Shown: positions 1-8,482, numbered from the stretch's first letter. The stretch is DNA of 37,091 nucleotides from Terriglobia bacterium (GCA_020073185.1 JAIQFT010000040.1:1-37091); one strand, 5' to 3'. Translations and numbers: made by a program. The notes: generated from the letters alone by a model not told the origin.

Positions 1-21
1 TTTTCCCAAAGTGCTGAGGGT

Positions 22-402
22 GTGGTAGCTTCGCTTCAAGGCGGTTCTCCTTTCGTTGAGAAAGTTTCCAACCCGACTCTATCAAGAGCCGGGTCGAGAA
101 CCGCCCCTCAACCTTCAACTATGGATGGGACACCCTCCACCGAAAACGGCGTTGCTACATACGCTCCCCGAGCATCGGGCGTATACGGCATCTACAACAA
201 CAATCAATGGATTTACGTCGGCGAAGCGCAGGACATGGAAGCTCGTCTCTATGCTCACCTTCGCGGTGAATCAGACCAAAGCCCGTGCATCCTGCATCGC
301 AACCCTTCGTTCTTCATTCTTGAGCGTTGCGACGAAGCGACGCGGAAGGTTCGGGAGCGGACTCTGATTCTGGAACTGCGCCCAGCGTGCAACCAGACGT
401 AA
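22..402 (+). CDS. GIY-YIG domain protein (possibly 5' incomplete)
   Basis: Small GIY-YIG nuclease-superfamily protein. The core is visible: GVYGIYN, then WIYVGEA, an arginine in MEARLYAHLRG, and a C-terminal ERTLILELRPACNQ that supplies the conserved glutamate and the typical ELRPxCNQ ending of short stand-alone GIY-YIG proteins. The first ~40 residues look unlike a domain. The frame is open to the window edge, so the true start could lie outside, at the GTG at 22, or at the ATG at 121; none has a good ribosome site. Its 3' end overlaps a convergent small gene by 89 bases. The fold is confident; nuclease activity and biological role are not known. Confidence 0.7.
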   Translation: MVASLQGGSPFVEKVSNPTLSRAGSRTAPQPSTMDGTPSTENGVATYAPRASGVYGIYNNNQWIYVGEAQDMEARLYAHLRGESDQSPCILHRNPSFFILERCDEATRKVRERTLILELRPACNQT

Positions 403-709
403 GGCCCACACCGTCGATTGACCCGGTGAGTCGGTGGAAGAAAATCTCCAAGCCGTTGACCTGGACAATCGCATACAAATCACGGACGCGTACCTTGACA
501 TGCGCGTTCGTGATTCCAGCTTGGTAGTCGCACTCCCTAACCAAACCCGGAATTCCAGCGAGATTGTAGAGCTGACCGAACAGAACGCGCATTCTTAGCC
601 GCAATCTGCTCCTGAAACGGCCCAAGAGCGATTTCACATCCCCCGTCCCTAGGACTGTCACTTTATTGGGATGCGCGATGTGGTTCGCGGGTTCGTTTTC
701 GGTTGCCAT
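314..709 (-). CDS. Small conserved-looking hypothetical protein
   Basis: 131 residues, no recognised domain. The part outside the overlap (residues 1-~105) is coherent: a basic segment KSLLGRFRSRLRLRMRVLFG followed by a mixed alpha/beta stretch ending in VQVNGLEIFFHRLTGSIDGVG. The last ~28 residues are antisense to the GIY-YIG gene and are low-complexity, so they may be a read-through tail. The ATG at 709 is preceded by GGAG nine bases upstream, better than the in-frame ATG at 724. No function is proposed. Confidence 0.45.
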   Translation of the reverse strand: MATENEPANHIAHPNKVTVLGTGDVKSLLGRFRSRLRLRMRVLFGQLYNLAGIPGLVRECDYQAGITNAHVKVRVRDLYAIVQVNGLEIFFHRLTGSIDGVGLTSGCTLGAVPESESAPEPSASLRRNAQE

Positions 710-747
710 CCAGACACACTCCATGTAACGATCTGTGTGTCCGAACG

Positions 748-794
748 CAGACCTTCACCCAAACCCCGCTGGCAGGCGGGCGTTTTGGTGTCTG
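748..794. repeat. Long imperfect palindrome between divergent genes
   Basis: A 47-base imperfect hairpin: CAGAC, CACC, AAA and CCCGC on the left pair with GCGGG, TTT, GGTG and GTCTG on the right around the loop TGGCAG. It lies upstream of both flanking genes, so it is not an obvious terminator. It may be a REP-like unit or a leader structure. Confidence 0.4.
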
Positions 795-906
795 GGCGGA
801 TTAGACCATTTTCAGCCTGTCGCCGCTATTAACTTTCAAACTGCACCACCACCGACTCTTCGTCCCATTTGCGGTGGCGGCGGTCCAGGCTTGATAATTG
901 AGACCT

Positions 907-1578
907 ATGTACTGGTCGAAAAGCCGCCTGTGGCTGATGAGTATCGTGCTGCTGCTGGCGACGCTGGCCGTTGCCAGCAAGGAATATACGCCGCCGAAGA
1001 CATTTCCGGCGAAGACCTACCCGGCGCGTGACGAACACCCGACGGAAAACGTCGCCATCGCGGCCGATCCTTACGACATGCCGGACAAGACGGCGCCGGT
1101 GTTCACGCTGCCGTACCGGGAGAAGGGCTACCTGCCGATCTACTTGGTCATCACCAATGACGGCGAGCAGCCGGTTTCGCTGGTGCGCATGGAATTCAGC
1201 CTGGTAACGGCAGACCGCAGCAAACTGCGGCCGGCGAACACCGACGATCTCTATCGGCGGTTCTCGCGCGTCAAACATCGTGGCGACGAGCCCAGCCGCA
1301 ATCCGCTGCCCATTCCGCTGCCGCGCAAGAGCGATGCCGGGCTGCCCAAGGGCGGCGCCGAGGAAATCCAGAACTCGCAGTTTCGCGCCAAAGCGGTTGA
1401 GCCGCACGGCACGCAAGCAGGATTCCTGTTTTTCGACGTCGGCGGAATGAGCCAGCCGCTGGCGGGCGCGCACCTCTATGTCACCGGGGTACGCGACGGC
1501 AACGGTTCCGAATTGATGTTCTTCGACATCCCGCTGGAGAAATACCTGACCTACCGCCCCGCAACTTCCGCTAAATAG
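907..1578 (+). CDS. Secreted or membrane-anchored hypothetical protein
   Basis: 223 residues from the ATG at 907; a TTG at 898 is the alternative, and neither has a clear ribosome site. The N-terminus has a basic start (YWSKSRLW) and a hydrophobic run LMSIVLLLATLAVAS, so export is likely. The rest is soluble and beta-rich, with YLPIYLVITNDGEQPVSLVR resembling an immunoglobulin-like strand pattern, and GFLFFDVGG and LYVTGVRDGNGSELMFFDI near the end. No family is recognised. It is followed 71 bases later by a lipoprotein on the same strand, so the two envelope genes could be co-transcribed. Confidence 0.65.
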   Translation: MYWSKSRLWLMSIVLLLATLAVASKEYTPPKTFPAKTYPARDEHPTENVAIAADPYDMPDKTAPVFTLPYREKGYLPIYLVITNDGEQPVSLVRMEFSLVTADRSKLRPANTDDLYRRFSRVKHRGDEPSRNPLPIPLPRKSDAGLPKGGAEEIQNSQFRAKAVEPHGTQAGFLFFDVGGMSQPLAGAHLYVTGVRDGNGSELMFFDIPLEKYLTYRPATSAK

Positions 1579-1649
1579 AAGGGTTGATTCATACCGACCC
1601 CGAGGAAATCTCTAATTCATCCGTTGCTTTCTCTTTTGCGGAGGGAATC

Positions 1650-3050
1650 ATGCGTTCGGCTATTCGCGGCAGAGTTGTCGCCGGGCTCCTCTTCACCTTG
1701 GGTTTGCTCTCCCTGCTGCTGTTGACGGCTTGCGGCAGCACAACCAGCATACAAGGCAGCCTGAATCGGTCCACGGGCAGCATGGTACAGGTCACCATCG
1801 GCGATGCGCCAAGTGACCGCATTGCCGCCTTTTCGATCACCATCAATTCCATCTCGCTGGCCAATGACGCCGGCAATACCGTGTCCCTGGTGTCATCGCC
1901 GGTCGCGGTCGAGATCACGCACCTGACCGGAACCACGCAGCCAGTGGCGACGCTCTCTGTCCCTGCGGGAACCTACACGAAGGCATCGATCACGCTGGGG
2001 ACGGCAACGGTCACGCTGGTAGATTCGGCAACCGGGGAGACATCGCAGAAGACCCTGCCTGCGCCGCCCACGGTGACACTGACGCTGAACCCGGCGTTCG
2101 TGCTGAGTGGCTCGCCGCTGGTGCTGAACCTGGACTTGAATCTGGCGGGCTCGATCGCCATCGATGCCTCCGGAAATGTCAGCTTCAATCCGAGATTCAT
2201 CGAAACCCACGGGCCACTGGGCGGTCCGGGAACCACGCCCAACCCGTTCAACGGCGGCCTGGAGCATCTGTTCGGAAGCGTGAACAGCGTGTCAGGCAGT
2301 TCATTCACGCTGGCGATCGGGAACCAGACGCTGACTTTCACCACCAACAGCAGCACGCAATTTCTGAATCTGAGCGGAGTCGGCCAGATCACCGCGGGCA
2401 TGCTGCTGATGGTCAGCGCGCAAACGCAATCCGACGGCAGCCTGCTGGCCACCCGTGTGGCAGCGATCAATGCGATGCCGACCAGCATCGGAGCGCTAGG
2501 GCTGGTGCGCACGGTCAATCGCACGAACTTGCAATTGCAGCTTTTCGTGCGGCGCGCGGCGGGACCGGCACTCACGACCTCTGTCGGTGCGGGATTGCTG
2601 GTGGACTTCAATAGCAGTACCGCGTTTCGCTTTGACAGCGACGGCGTGGACCTGAGCAATCTGCCATTCGTGCCGACGTTTTCTGCCGACAACATCGCGC
2701 CGGGCCAATTCGTTGAGGTGGATACGACCTCTCCCCCGGTGGGCATGACTCCGGTAATCGGCGGCTTGGGCGGAATCGAGATTGCCGCCACCCAGATCAC
2801 CCTGGAACAGGAGCCGCTGATCGGAATCGTTTCGGACTATTCCGGCGGCAATACGTTCACCTTGAATGTGCCGGCGGATTCGGTGTTCGCGATCGTCACC
2901 AAAGCGACCGCGATAACGGTGTACAAGCAACCGGGCACCGTGAACCTGACGAACATCAGCAACGGCTCAACAGTGATCGTTCGCGGGCTGCTGTTTGTGG
3001 ATGGCGGGACGTACAAAATGGTAGCGGGACGGATCCTGGCAACGCCGTAA
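1650..3050 (+). CDS. Lipoprotein with DUF4382/DUF5666-like domains
   Basis: 466 residues. The start is set by GGAGG with a five-base spacer before the ATG at 1650; an upstream in-frame start has no such site. A basic n-region and hydrophobic segment end in the lipobox LLTACGS, so the mature protein is probably lipidated at Cys and anchored in the envelope. Residues ~35-180 resemble DUF4382 (VQVTIGDAPSDRIAAFSITI, then SVPAGTYTKASITLG). The C-terminal half has repeated beta-barrel-like units starting with glycine-valine and SGSSFTL or GGNTFTLNV, as in DUF5666. It ends just before a strong intrinsic terminator. The molecular role is unknown. Confidence 0.8.
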   Translation: MRSAIRGRVVAGLLFTLGLLSLLLLTACGSTTSIQGSLNRSTGSMVQVTIGDAPSDRIAAFSITINSISLANDAGNTVSLVSSPVAVEITHLTGTTQPVATLSVPAGTYTKASITLGTATVTLVDSATGETSQKTLPAPPTVTLTLNPAFVLSGSPLVLNLDLNLAGSIAIDASGNVSFNPRFIETHGPLGGPGTTPNPFNGGLEHLFGSVNSVSGSSFTLAIGNQTLTFTTNSSTQFLNLSGVGQITAGMLLMVSAQTQSDGSLLATRVAAINAMPTSIGALGLVRTVNRTNLQLQLFVRRAAGPALTTSVGAGLLVDFNSSTAFRFDSDGVDLSNLPFVPTFSADNIAPGQFVEVDTTSPPVGMTPVIGGLGGIEIAATQITLEQEPLIGIVSDYSGGNTFTLNVPADSVFAIVTKATAITVYKQPGTVNLTNISNGSTVIVRGLLFVDGGTYKMVAGRILATP

Positions 3051-3081
3051 AGAAGGACTCGGATTGCCATGGGGGAAGAAC

Positions 3082-3111
3082 GGCGTCAGCAGATTCGCTG
3101 ACGCCTTTCTT
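3082..3111 (+). terminator. Rho-independent terminator of the lipoprotein gene
   Basis: Perfect 9-bp stem GGCGTCAGC / GCTGACGCC with a 6-base loop (agattc), followed by TTTCTT. It lies 32 bases after the lipoprotein stop codon. Confidence 0.85.
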
Positions 3112-3297
3112 CCTGTTTCCGATCCGCGACAACGCCGGGCTCTGGAACTGTCGTCCCATGAGGACTGGCCTCAGCGTCGAAAGCCGGACCACTTATGGCG
3201 AATCAGAACGGGGCCGAAAAGCAGGTTCCTCGCCGCGCCTTCTTCGCCCCGCTCAGTCGGAGCGACTCGGCATGACAACACGCTTGGGACGCGGTGT

Positions 3298-3326
3298 GCG
3301 GCACGACTGAAGTCGTGCCCTGATAC
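3298..3326. repeat. Solitary REP element
   Basis: Palindrome GGCACGACT-GA-AGTCGTGCC followed by CTGATAC. It matches the 30-base repeats flanking the RAYT gene at 21.1-21.7 kb except for one loop base. It lies in the 380-base stretch 3051-3430, which also has the terminator above and a gagcgactcggcatgaca-type sequence but no convincing gene. Confidence 0.8.
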
Positions 3327-3430
3327 GACCGAGTTTTTCAGCAACCGGTGAAGCCGTGACCTTCCCACTCCACCCGGCTTCCAGCTTAAGCAATGCGGCT
3401 ACACTAGTGGCGAAATCGCTCTCAACTGCT

Positions 3431-3925
3431 CTAAGTTCTGCCCATGCCCTGGTCCATGGCGCGGTTGGCGAGCGCGTCGGCCTGCTTGTTCTTACCGCGC
3501 AGCACGTGATGGATTCTAAACCAGTCCAGTTTCGCGATTAGCGCCTTGGCCTGCTGGTGCAGATCCTGCAAGGTGAGGTGGCGGACCTTGTACTGTCCAT
3601 TGATCTGCTTGACCAGCAACTCGGAGTCGCTGATGACCTCCAAAGCGCGTGCGCCGCGCTCGAGCGCGTAGCGCAGCGCGGCGAGCAGGCCCATATATTC
3701 GGCGTAGTTGTTGGTCTGGTGGCCGAGAAAAGTGCTGAGCTCAGCGACGGCGTGCCCGGAGGAGTCCTGGAGCACGACGCCATATCCGGCAGGGCCGGGA
3801 TTGCCGCGCGCGCCGCCGTCAATGTGCGCGATCAGGCGGTCCTGGGGCCAAGCTTCACGGCTTGCGCCAAAGAGTTCCGGCGATCCGGAGGGCTTGCGTC
3901 GTCGGGGATAAGAGCGAAAGGGCAT
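3431..3925 (-). CDS. Ribonuclease HI-family protein (RVT_3 type)
   Basis: 164 residues; predicted to hydrolyse the RNA strand of RNA-DNA hybrids. The domain begins at about residue 30 with IDGGARGNPGPAGYG, which carries the first catalytic Asp. The Glu lies in NNYAEYMGLLAAL, the second Asp in VISDSELLVKQ, and a late Asp in NKQADALANRAMD. This DGGxRGNPGPA form belongs to the short 'reverse transcriptase-like' RNase HI group rather than the E. coli RnhA type. The N-terminal ~28 residues are basic and variable. The ATG at 3925 has no clear ribosome site. It is monocistronic between two repeat-rich intergenic regions. Confidence 0.88.
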   Translation of the reverse strand: MPFRSYPRRRKPSGSPELFGASREAWPQDRLIAHIDGGARGNPGPAGYGVVLQDSSGHAVAELSTFLGHQTNNYAEYMGLLAALRYALERGARALEVISDSELLVKQINGQYKVRHLTLQDLHQQAKALIAKLDWFRIHHVLRGKNKQADALANRAMDQGMGRT

Positions 3926-3930
3926 GGGGG

Positions 3931-4034
3931 AATCATTTGGAGATTTGGGGACTTAGTGATTTAGCGATTTGCCGATTGAGAAGCTGCGGTTTCCTGCATG
4001 AACAAATCGCCAAATCATTGAATCGGCAAATCAC
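3931..4034. repeat. AT-rich island of a repeated GATTTGCCGATT word
   Basis: Low-complexity intergenic DNA in which words such as gatttggg, gatttagcgatt and gatttgccgatt recur in both orientations. GATTTGCCGATT at 3966-3977 has an exact inverted copy, AATCGGCAAATC, at 4021-4032. Confidence 0.7.
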
Positions 4035-4043
4035 CCAGTCGCC

Positions 4044-4799
4044 TCACCGTCCCTGGGCCAGCCTTGTGGCCAGGCGCTCGGGCAGGTCGGCGGCGATGAT
4101 TCTCTGCTGCGCCGCGGCAACGTCGTACTTCACGCGGTAGTAAGTCACGGTTAACGCGTCGGTGTCGAACAGGGCGAAAGCGGCGCGCCAGTCGCCATCG
4201 CGCGGCTGTCCCACCGAGCCGGGGTTGATCATGTAGCGCACGTTCTTGCGGAGCTGGAAGAGGTATTTTTCCGACGCGCCATGCGCGTTATATACCGGAC
4301 GGATGGCGGCGGAGTCGTCGCTGCTGGCGAAGAACCCGCCCTGGACGTGGGTGTGGCCAAAGAAGGTAAGCGTAGGCTCGGCCTCATCGAGAGAGCGCAG
4401 GGCCTCGGGCAGCAACAGCAGGTACTCGTCTTCGTCGTGCGGCGAGCCGTGCACGAGTTGCACTCCGTTGACGCCGTCAATGTGCGCAGGGCCCTGCGGC
4501 AGGGCGCGCAGCCACTCCAGGTTTTCCTTGCGCAGGACGGTGCGCGTCCAGATGACGGCCAATCCGGCAATGGGGTTGAAGTCCTCCATGCTGCTGATGC
4601 CGGAACACGCCTTGTCGTGGTTGCCGCGAACGATGATCTTGCCCAGCGTGCGCGAGCGCTCGATAACCTCGTTGGGACTAGCGCCGTAGCCGACAACGTC
4701 GCCCAGGTTGACGACGACGTCATGCTCCGGCGCCTCGGCCAAGCAGGCGTCCAAAGCTTCCGAATTGGCGTGGATGTCGCTTAACAGGAGAATCCGCAC
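4044..4799 (-). CDS. Calcineurin-like metallophosphoesterase (YfcE/MPP family)
   Basis: 251 residues, a predicted cytosolic dinuclear metal phosphoesterase. All five metal-binding motifs are visible in order: SDIHAN near the N-terminus, GDVVGYG, GNHD, HGSPHDEDEY and GHTHVQGG, followed by INPGSVGQPRDG, which is typical of the YfcE-like phosphodiesterase/metallophosphatase group. The start is a GTG at 4799. A TATAAT box lies about 30 bases upstream. The physiological substrate cannot be told from sequence. Confidence 0.88.
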   Translation of the reverse strand: MRILLLSDIHANSEALDACLAEAPEHDVVVNLGDVVGYGASPNEVIERSRTLGKIIVRGNHDKACSGISSMEDFNPIAGLAVIWTRTVLRKENLEWLRALPQGPAHIDGVNGVQLVHGSPHDEDEYLLLLPEALRSLDEAEPTLTFFGHTHVQGGFFASSDDSAAIRPVYNAHGASEKYLFQLRKNVRYMINPGSVGQPRDGDWRAAFALFDTDALTVTYYRVKYDVAAAQQRIIAADLPERLATRLAQGR

Positions 4800-4827
4800 G
4801 TCGTCATCGCGTCCCGGGCGAAGGGGG

Positions 4828-4833
4828 ATTATA
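4828..4833 (-). promoter_or_regulatory. Putative -10 box of the metallophosphoesterase gene
   Basis: A perfect TATAAT on the minus strand 29 bases upstream of the GTG start. At 17-base spacing the -35 position falls in the heptamer repeat and reads TTCTTA, only a weak match. Confidence 0.45.
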
Positions 4834-4847
4834 TAGCCCCGGGCGGG

Positions 4848-4884
4848 AAGTAAGAATTAAGAAGTAAGAAGTAAGAAGTAAGAA
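4848..4884. repeat. Tandem heptamer repeat (TAAGAAG)n
   Basis: About five tandem copies of TAAGAAG, one with a T variant. Related words occur at 5139-5158 and 13380-13410, where they form the ends of two coding regions. The surrounding stretch 4800-5129 holds this array and a double hairpin, but no gene that I can support. Confidence 0.8.
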
Positions 4885-5036
4885 CCGTGAGGTGGCCCCC
4901 TGGGCTGAGACAACCAGTTAAGTCACAGTTTGCGGTTGGCTGTGACTTCCTACTTGGCTCGGTTGAGATCCTCGCAGGAAGCAAGTTTCACTTCGTGCCG
5001 TGCCTGCGGGACTCTGTGCATTTCAAAGGCAGCTTT

Positions 5037-5081
5037 CCCGGCACTTACGTGCCGGGCCAGGTTCTGTCGCCCCTGCGGGGC
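5037..5081. repeat. REP-like double hairpin
   Basis: Two adjacent palindromes: CCCGGCAC-ttac-GTGCCGGG at 5037-5056, a perfect 8-bp stem, and GCCCC-tgc-GGGGC at 5069-5081. Paired short GC-rich hairpins in intergenic DNA resemble a REP/BIME module distinct from the RAYT-linked type. Confidence 0.55.
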
Positions 5082-5129
5082 TGAGGCCATGCAGTCCGTA
5101 GGAATGCGGCAGCTCGAACGAAGAGGATT

Positions 5130-6152
5130 TCAACAAAGCCTTCTTACTTCTGACTTGTTGACCACCGGGCAGCGCACCAGGCGAGCGGGAGCGATCTCAA
5201 GCAGCGGCGGGACTGTCCGCGCGCAATCGGCGATGCGAAACCCGCAGCGCGGCTCGAAGGCGCAGCCCGGCGGCAGCGACGTCAAAGATGGCACCGAGCC
5301 CTCGATGGTCGGCAGCGGGCGCGTGCGGTCGGTGTGCAGGGTCGGCGCGGAATTCAGCAGGCCGCGCGTATAGGGGTGCGCGGGCGAGGTTAAGACTTCG
5401 CGCGCCGGACCGAGTTCGACGATGCTGCCGGAGTACATCACGGCCACCCGGTCAGACACCTGCGAGACGACCGCCAGATCATGCGAGATGAACAACATCG
5501 CGAGATTGAACTTGCGCCGGAGTTCGGCGAGCAAGTCAAGGATTTGCGCCTGGATGGTAACGTCGAGCGCGGTGGTGGGTTCGTCGGCTATGAGCAGTTG
5601 GGGGCGGTTGACAATAGCCATGGCAATCATCACGCGCTGACGCATGCCGCCGGAAAGCTGGTGGGGATAGTCGCGCGAACGGCGGTCGGGATCAGGAATG
5701 CGGACGTGACGCATGGCGTCGACCGCCAGGGTGCAAGCTTCGTGCTTGGTGAGCTTTTTGTTCGGGCGCGAGGGCGAGCACGCTCCAGCGTGCGCGAGCA
5801 CCGCCTCCGCAATCTGGTCGCCGACGCGCATTACCGGATTGAGCGCGGTCATGGGCTCCTGGAAGATCATGGCGATGCGCGCGCCGCGGATGTCGCGCAT
5901 TTCGTTGTCGGAAGCGGTGAGCAGGTCGCGTCCGTCGTAGCGAATTGCGCCCTCGATGCGCGCCTGCGGCGGCAGCAGGCGCATGATGGCCAGCGCGGTG
6001 GCGGATTTTCCCGATCCTGACTCTCCTACCAGCCCCAGCACTTCGCCAGGCGCGAGCGCGAGGCTGGCGTCCTGCACCGCAGGCATCAGAACGCGGCCGT
6101 CGCGCGCCGGGAAGCGCACGATCAGGCGATTCACTTCCAGCAAGGGAGGCAC
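5130..6152 (-). CDS. Oligopeptide/dipeptide-type ABC transporter ATP-binding protein
   Basis: 340 residues, predicted ATPase subunit of an Opp/Dpp-type importer. Walker A GESGSGKS at 43-50, Q-loop FQEP at 97-100, signature LSGGMRQR at 166-173, Walker B LLIADEPT near 187, and switch His in FISHD. The C-terminal oligo_HPY segment with the Cys-containing [12 protein letters not shown] pattern is present. No permease, binding protein or second ATPase is nearby, so it is an orphan here. The GTG start at 6152 has no clear ribosome site. The last residues ([11 protein letters not shown]) are read from an intergenic repeat word, so the native C-terminus probably ended near RLVRCP. Confidence 0.88.
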   Translation of the reverse strand: MPPLLEVNRLIVRFPARDGRVLMPAVQDASLALAPGEVLGLVGESGSGKSATALAIMRLLPPQARIEGAIRYDGRDLLTASDNEMRDIRGARIAMIFQEPMTALNPVMRVGDQIAEAVLAHAGACSPSRPNKKLTKHEACTLAVDAMRHVRIPDPDRRSRDYPHQLSGGMRQRVMIAMAIVNRPQLLIADEPTTALDVTIQAQILDLLAELRRKFNLAMLFISHDLAVVSQVSDRVAVMYSGSIVELGPAREVLTSPAHPYTRGLLNSAPTLHTDRTRPLPTIEGSVPSLTSLPPGCAFEPRCGFRIADCARTVPPLLEIAPARLVRCPVVNKSEVRRLC

Positions 6153-6169
6153 GCGACCATGGTAGACGA

Positions 6170-6266
6170 ATTGTCGAATTGCGAATTGACGAATCTGTTC
6201 CGAGAAGTCCAGGGAATGCGGAAGAACTCAATTCTTCAATATTCTTCAATTCGCAAATTCGACAAT
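6170..6266. repeat. Inverted repeat upstream of the ABC ATPase gene
   Basis: ATTGTCGAATTGCGAATTGA at 6170-6189 is matched by an inverted copy with one extra A at 6246-6266. The arms are about 20 bases with a 56-base spacer. They are built from a repeated GAATTG word and belong to the same style of intergenic island as 3931-4034. Confidence 0.7.
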
Positions 6267-6538
6267 GTTTTGGTGGTTTCCGCCGAATTTTCCACTTTGC
6301 GTTTGGCAGAGAGCTGGAGGGATAGTGAGTGGGTGCGGCGCGCCCAGCCGCATCGCTACACACGCGGCACATATCTGTCGAAAGCCGGCGGAATGGGGCT
6401 GCACCATTTCCTGGCAGCGGCTTGTGGACGAGCTGCACTAGATTGAAAACAAACAAGATATATATTAGCCAGAAGCACTTGACAGGTAAATCGGCGGGAG
6501 TAAAAAGGCACTCGTTCTTTGACGGTTTCTGAAGTTTA

Positions 6539-6818
6539 CCCGGTTGGTGCGGCGTCCGGGGCTCGAGCCAAGTCACTGTCCGCGCTCTCGAGGCGAAAAG
6601 GACGGAAGGCAAGGCAAGGGTCTATAGCAAAGCGCTGGTCGAGGGGAACAGGAAACTTGATCAAGAGCAGGATAGAGTCCCGAGGCGTCAGTTCAGTTTT
6701 TCCGGTTGGTGGCAAGCCCGGAGCCCGAGCTCGAAAGATCGCGCGTCGCGACCCGCAAGGAAGTGACGAATGCAGGTCGGCAAGGGTCTAAAGCAAGCTG
6801 CTGGTCGAGGAGAACGGG
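6539..6818. repeat. Diverged tandem duplication in a gene-free stretch
   Basis: Two related blocks about 162-166 bases apart. CCGGTTGGTG with a downstream CCGG-GC-CGAGC recurs at 6540 and 6702, and a 38-base block beginning CAAGGGTCTA recurs at 6615 and 6781 with 32 of 38 bases identical. This is the main structure in 6267-6918. I see no convincing protein in it; it may be a decayed gene or a repeated RNA element. Confidence 0.6.
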
Positions 6819-6918
6819 GCCGACATCACCTTGGGGCTCTTAGTGTCTGTACCAAACCCATTTCCAACTGATAAGTCGGCCCGTCGGTTAGCACTGCCGC
6901 GATCTCGATTGGGATCGC

Positions 6919-8343
6919 CTAGGCCCTGCGTTTCGAACCGATTGCTGCAATCGTCTCCTCAGGGCCACGTATGTTCTGGTTCAGATGGAAGATGTTCTCC
7001 GGATCGTAGCGCTTCTTCACCTGCAGCAGGCGGGCGTAGTTACCTCCGTAGGCCGACGCTATGCGGTCACTCTCCTCTTCGGTCATGAAGTTCACGTAGG
7101 CGCCCTGGGACGCATAAGGCGCAGCAGCCTTGAAGAAAGCGCGCGACCACGCTATGCACTTTTCATCCTGGGCTGCGTTTTCCCACCGTCCATGCACATT
7201 CATGACAAACTTCGCGTCTCGGCTGCTATACGCCGTGGCATCGGAGGGCACGCCGTTGGCTACCCCTGCGATCAGACCCAGGAAGATTTCGCACTGCGGA
7301 GACGGTAGCTTGCCTGCGTACTCGATCATGGTGTCCAGCGCGCCATCGCTCAGTTCCGTGAAATTGTGCGACTTCCAGTAGTTCCGCGCGCCGGGTGTGA
7401 GCAGGGGATCAAAGGCCTGCTGCCATTGGGTGTACGGCATCGCGCCTACGTGTTCGCCGAGAACGTCGCCGAAGCGGCGCAGGGGTTGGATGAGCTTCTC
7501 ACCCTGGGCGATCTCGCCGGAGTAAAAAACAGCCAGCACCAGAACTTCCTTGCCGTGCACGTTCTCGGGAAGGAAAGGCAAAGGTGGCGCTTGGCGCAGC
7601 ACGGTCCACACATTCAGCTCCACCGGCGCTGACTTCACGAATTGACGGTATTGGCTCAGCACCTGTTTTGCCTGGTCGAAGGGGAAAACAATCAGTCCGG
7701 CGAGTATTTCGGGACCCACGGTATGGAGTTTGAATTCGAACTGGGTTACCACGCCGAAGTTGCCGCCTCCGCCGCGAATCGCCCAGAACAGGTCGGGGTT
7801 GTCGTTATCGCTGGCGCGCACCGTGTCCCCACCCGCCGTGATCATGTCGGCGGAGACCAGATTGTCGATGGTCATGCCGTACTGACGCGTTAGCCAACCG
7901 AAGCCACCGCCCAGCGTGAGGCCGGCAATCCCGGTGGTTGAATTGATGCCCACCGGAGTGGCGAGCCCATGTACCTGGACCGCTCGATCAAAATCGTGGA
8001 GTGTGGCGCCGGGTTCGACATAGGCACGCCTTGCCTCGGCCTTCACGTGGACATTCTTCATTTGGGAGAGGTCGAGCATGACGCCGTTGTCGCACACCGC
8101 ATATCCGGCGATGTTATGCCCTCCGCCGCGAACCGATATCTCGAGCCCGCTGTCGCGGGCAAAGGCGATCGTCTGGGCAACGTCGTCGGCGCCTGCGCAC
8201 TGCACAATGACAGCGGGACGCCGGTCAATCATGGCATTCCATATTCGGCGAGCCTCGTCATAACCCGCGTCTCCAGGAAGCACTACGTTGCCCTTCAGCC
8301 TGGCTCTCAGATTGTCGATTTTCTCATTCAGTCGCGTCGTCAT
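6919..8343 (-). CDS. FAD-linked oxidase, BBE/PCMH type
   Basis: 474 residues. Berberine-bridge-enzyme-like flavoprotein oxidoreductase. The FAD-binding PCMH domain spans roughly residues 40-215, with VRGGGHNIAGYAV, whose His is the usual site of covalent FAD attachment, and LTLGGGFGWLTRQYG. The second covalent Cys of bicovalent enzymes is not seen (TTGIAGL instead). The C-terminal BBE segment NYARLLQVKKRYDPENIF is intact. No signal peptide is apparent. The ATG at 8343 is chosen because GGAGG precedes it by eight bases; a further ATG at 8358 is less likely. Such enzymes oxidise sugars, alcohols or secondary metabolites; the substrate here is unknown. Confidence 0.88.
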   Translation of the reverse strand: MTTRLNEKIDNLRARLKGNVVLPGDAGYDEARRIWNAMIDRRPAVIVQCAGADDVAQTIAFARDSGLEISVRGGGHNIAGYAVCDNGVMLDLSQMKNVHVKAEARRAYVEPGATLHDFDRAVQVHGLATPVGINSTTGIAGLTLGGGFGWLTRQYGMTIDNLVSADMITAGGDTVRASDNDNPDLFWAIRGGGGNFGVVTQFEFKLHTVGPEILAGLIVFPFDQAKQVLSQYRQFVKSAPVELNVWTVLRQAPPLPFLPENVHGKEVLVLAVFYSGEIAQGEKLIQPLRRFGDVLGEHVGAMPYTQWQQAFDPLLTPGARNYWKSHNFTELSDGALDTMIEYAGKLPSPQCEIFLGLIAGVANGVPSDATAYSSRDAKFVMNVHGRWENAAQDEKCIAWSRAFFKAAAPYASQGAYVNFMTEEESDRIASAYGGNYARLLQVKKRYDPENIFHLNQNIRGPEETIAAIGSKRRA

Positions 8344-8454
8344 CGTGAATGCCTCCATTTGAAGCCTGAGTTCAAACCGCCTTCACAAAAATGGGGTAAG
8401 CAGGTCGCTCCCAGCGATTTCGATGCCGCAGGGCGGGACTTCGGTTCATGACGT

Positions 8455-8476
8455 TTCGGGCTATATTCGGGCTATA
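8455..8476. repeat. Perfect 11-bp tandem repeat
   Basis: TTCGGGCTATA twice in direct succession, about 110 bases upstream of the FAD oxidase start. It could be an operator. The rest of 8344-8670 has only the dispersed repeat below and no gene. Confidence 0.6.
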
Positions 8477-8482
8477 GCAGTC

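Noticed and set aside
3171-3368. Minus-strand ORF containing VVSGHDFSRAAHRV
   Set aside because: The readable part is the REP palindrome in translation, with no ribosome site or independent domain.
4848-4884. Heptamer array as a phase-variation switch
   Set aside because: Changes in copy number would alter only sequence upstream of the putative -35 position, not the -10/-35 spacing or a reading frame.
6519-6791. Plus-strand 90-codon ORF in the gene-free stretch
   Set aside because: It spans the tandem duplication, has no ribosome site and no protein-like pattern; described as a repeat instead.
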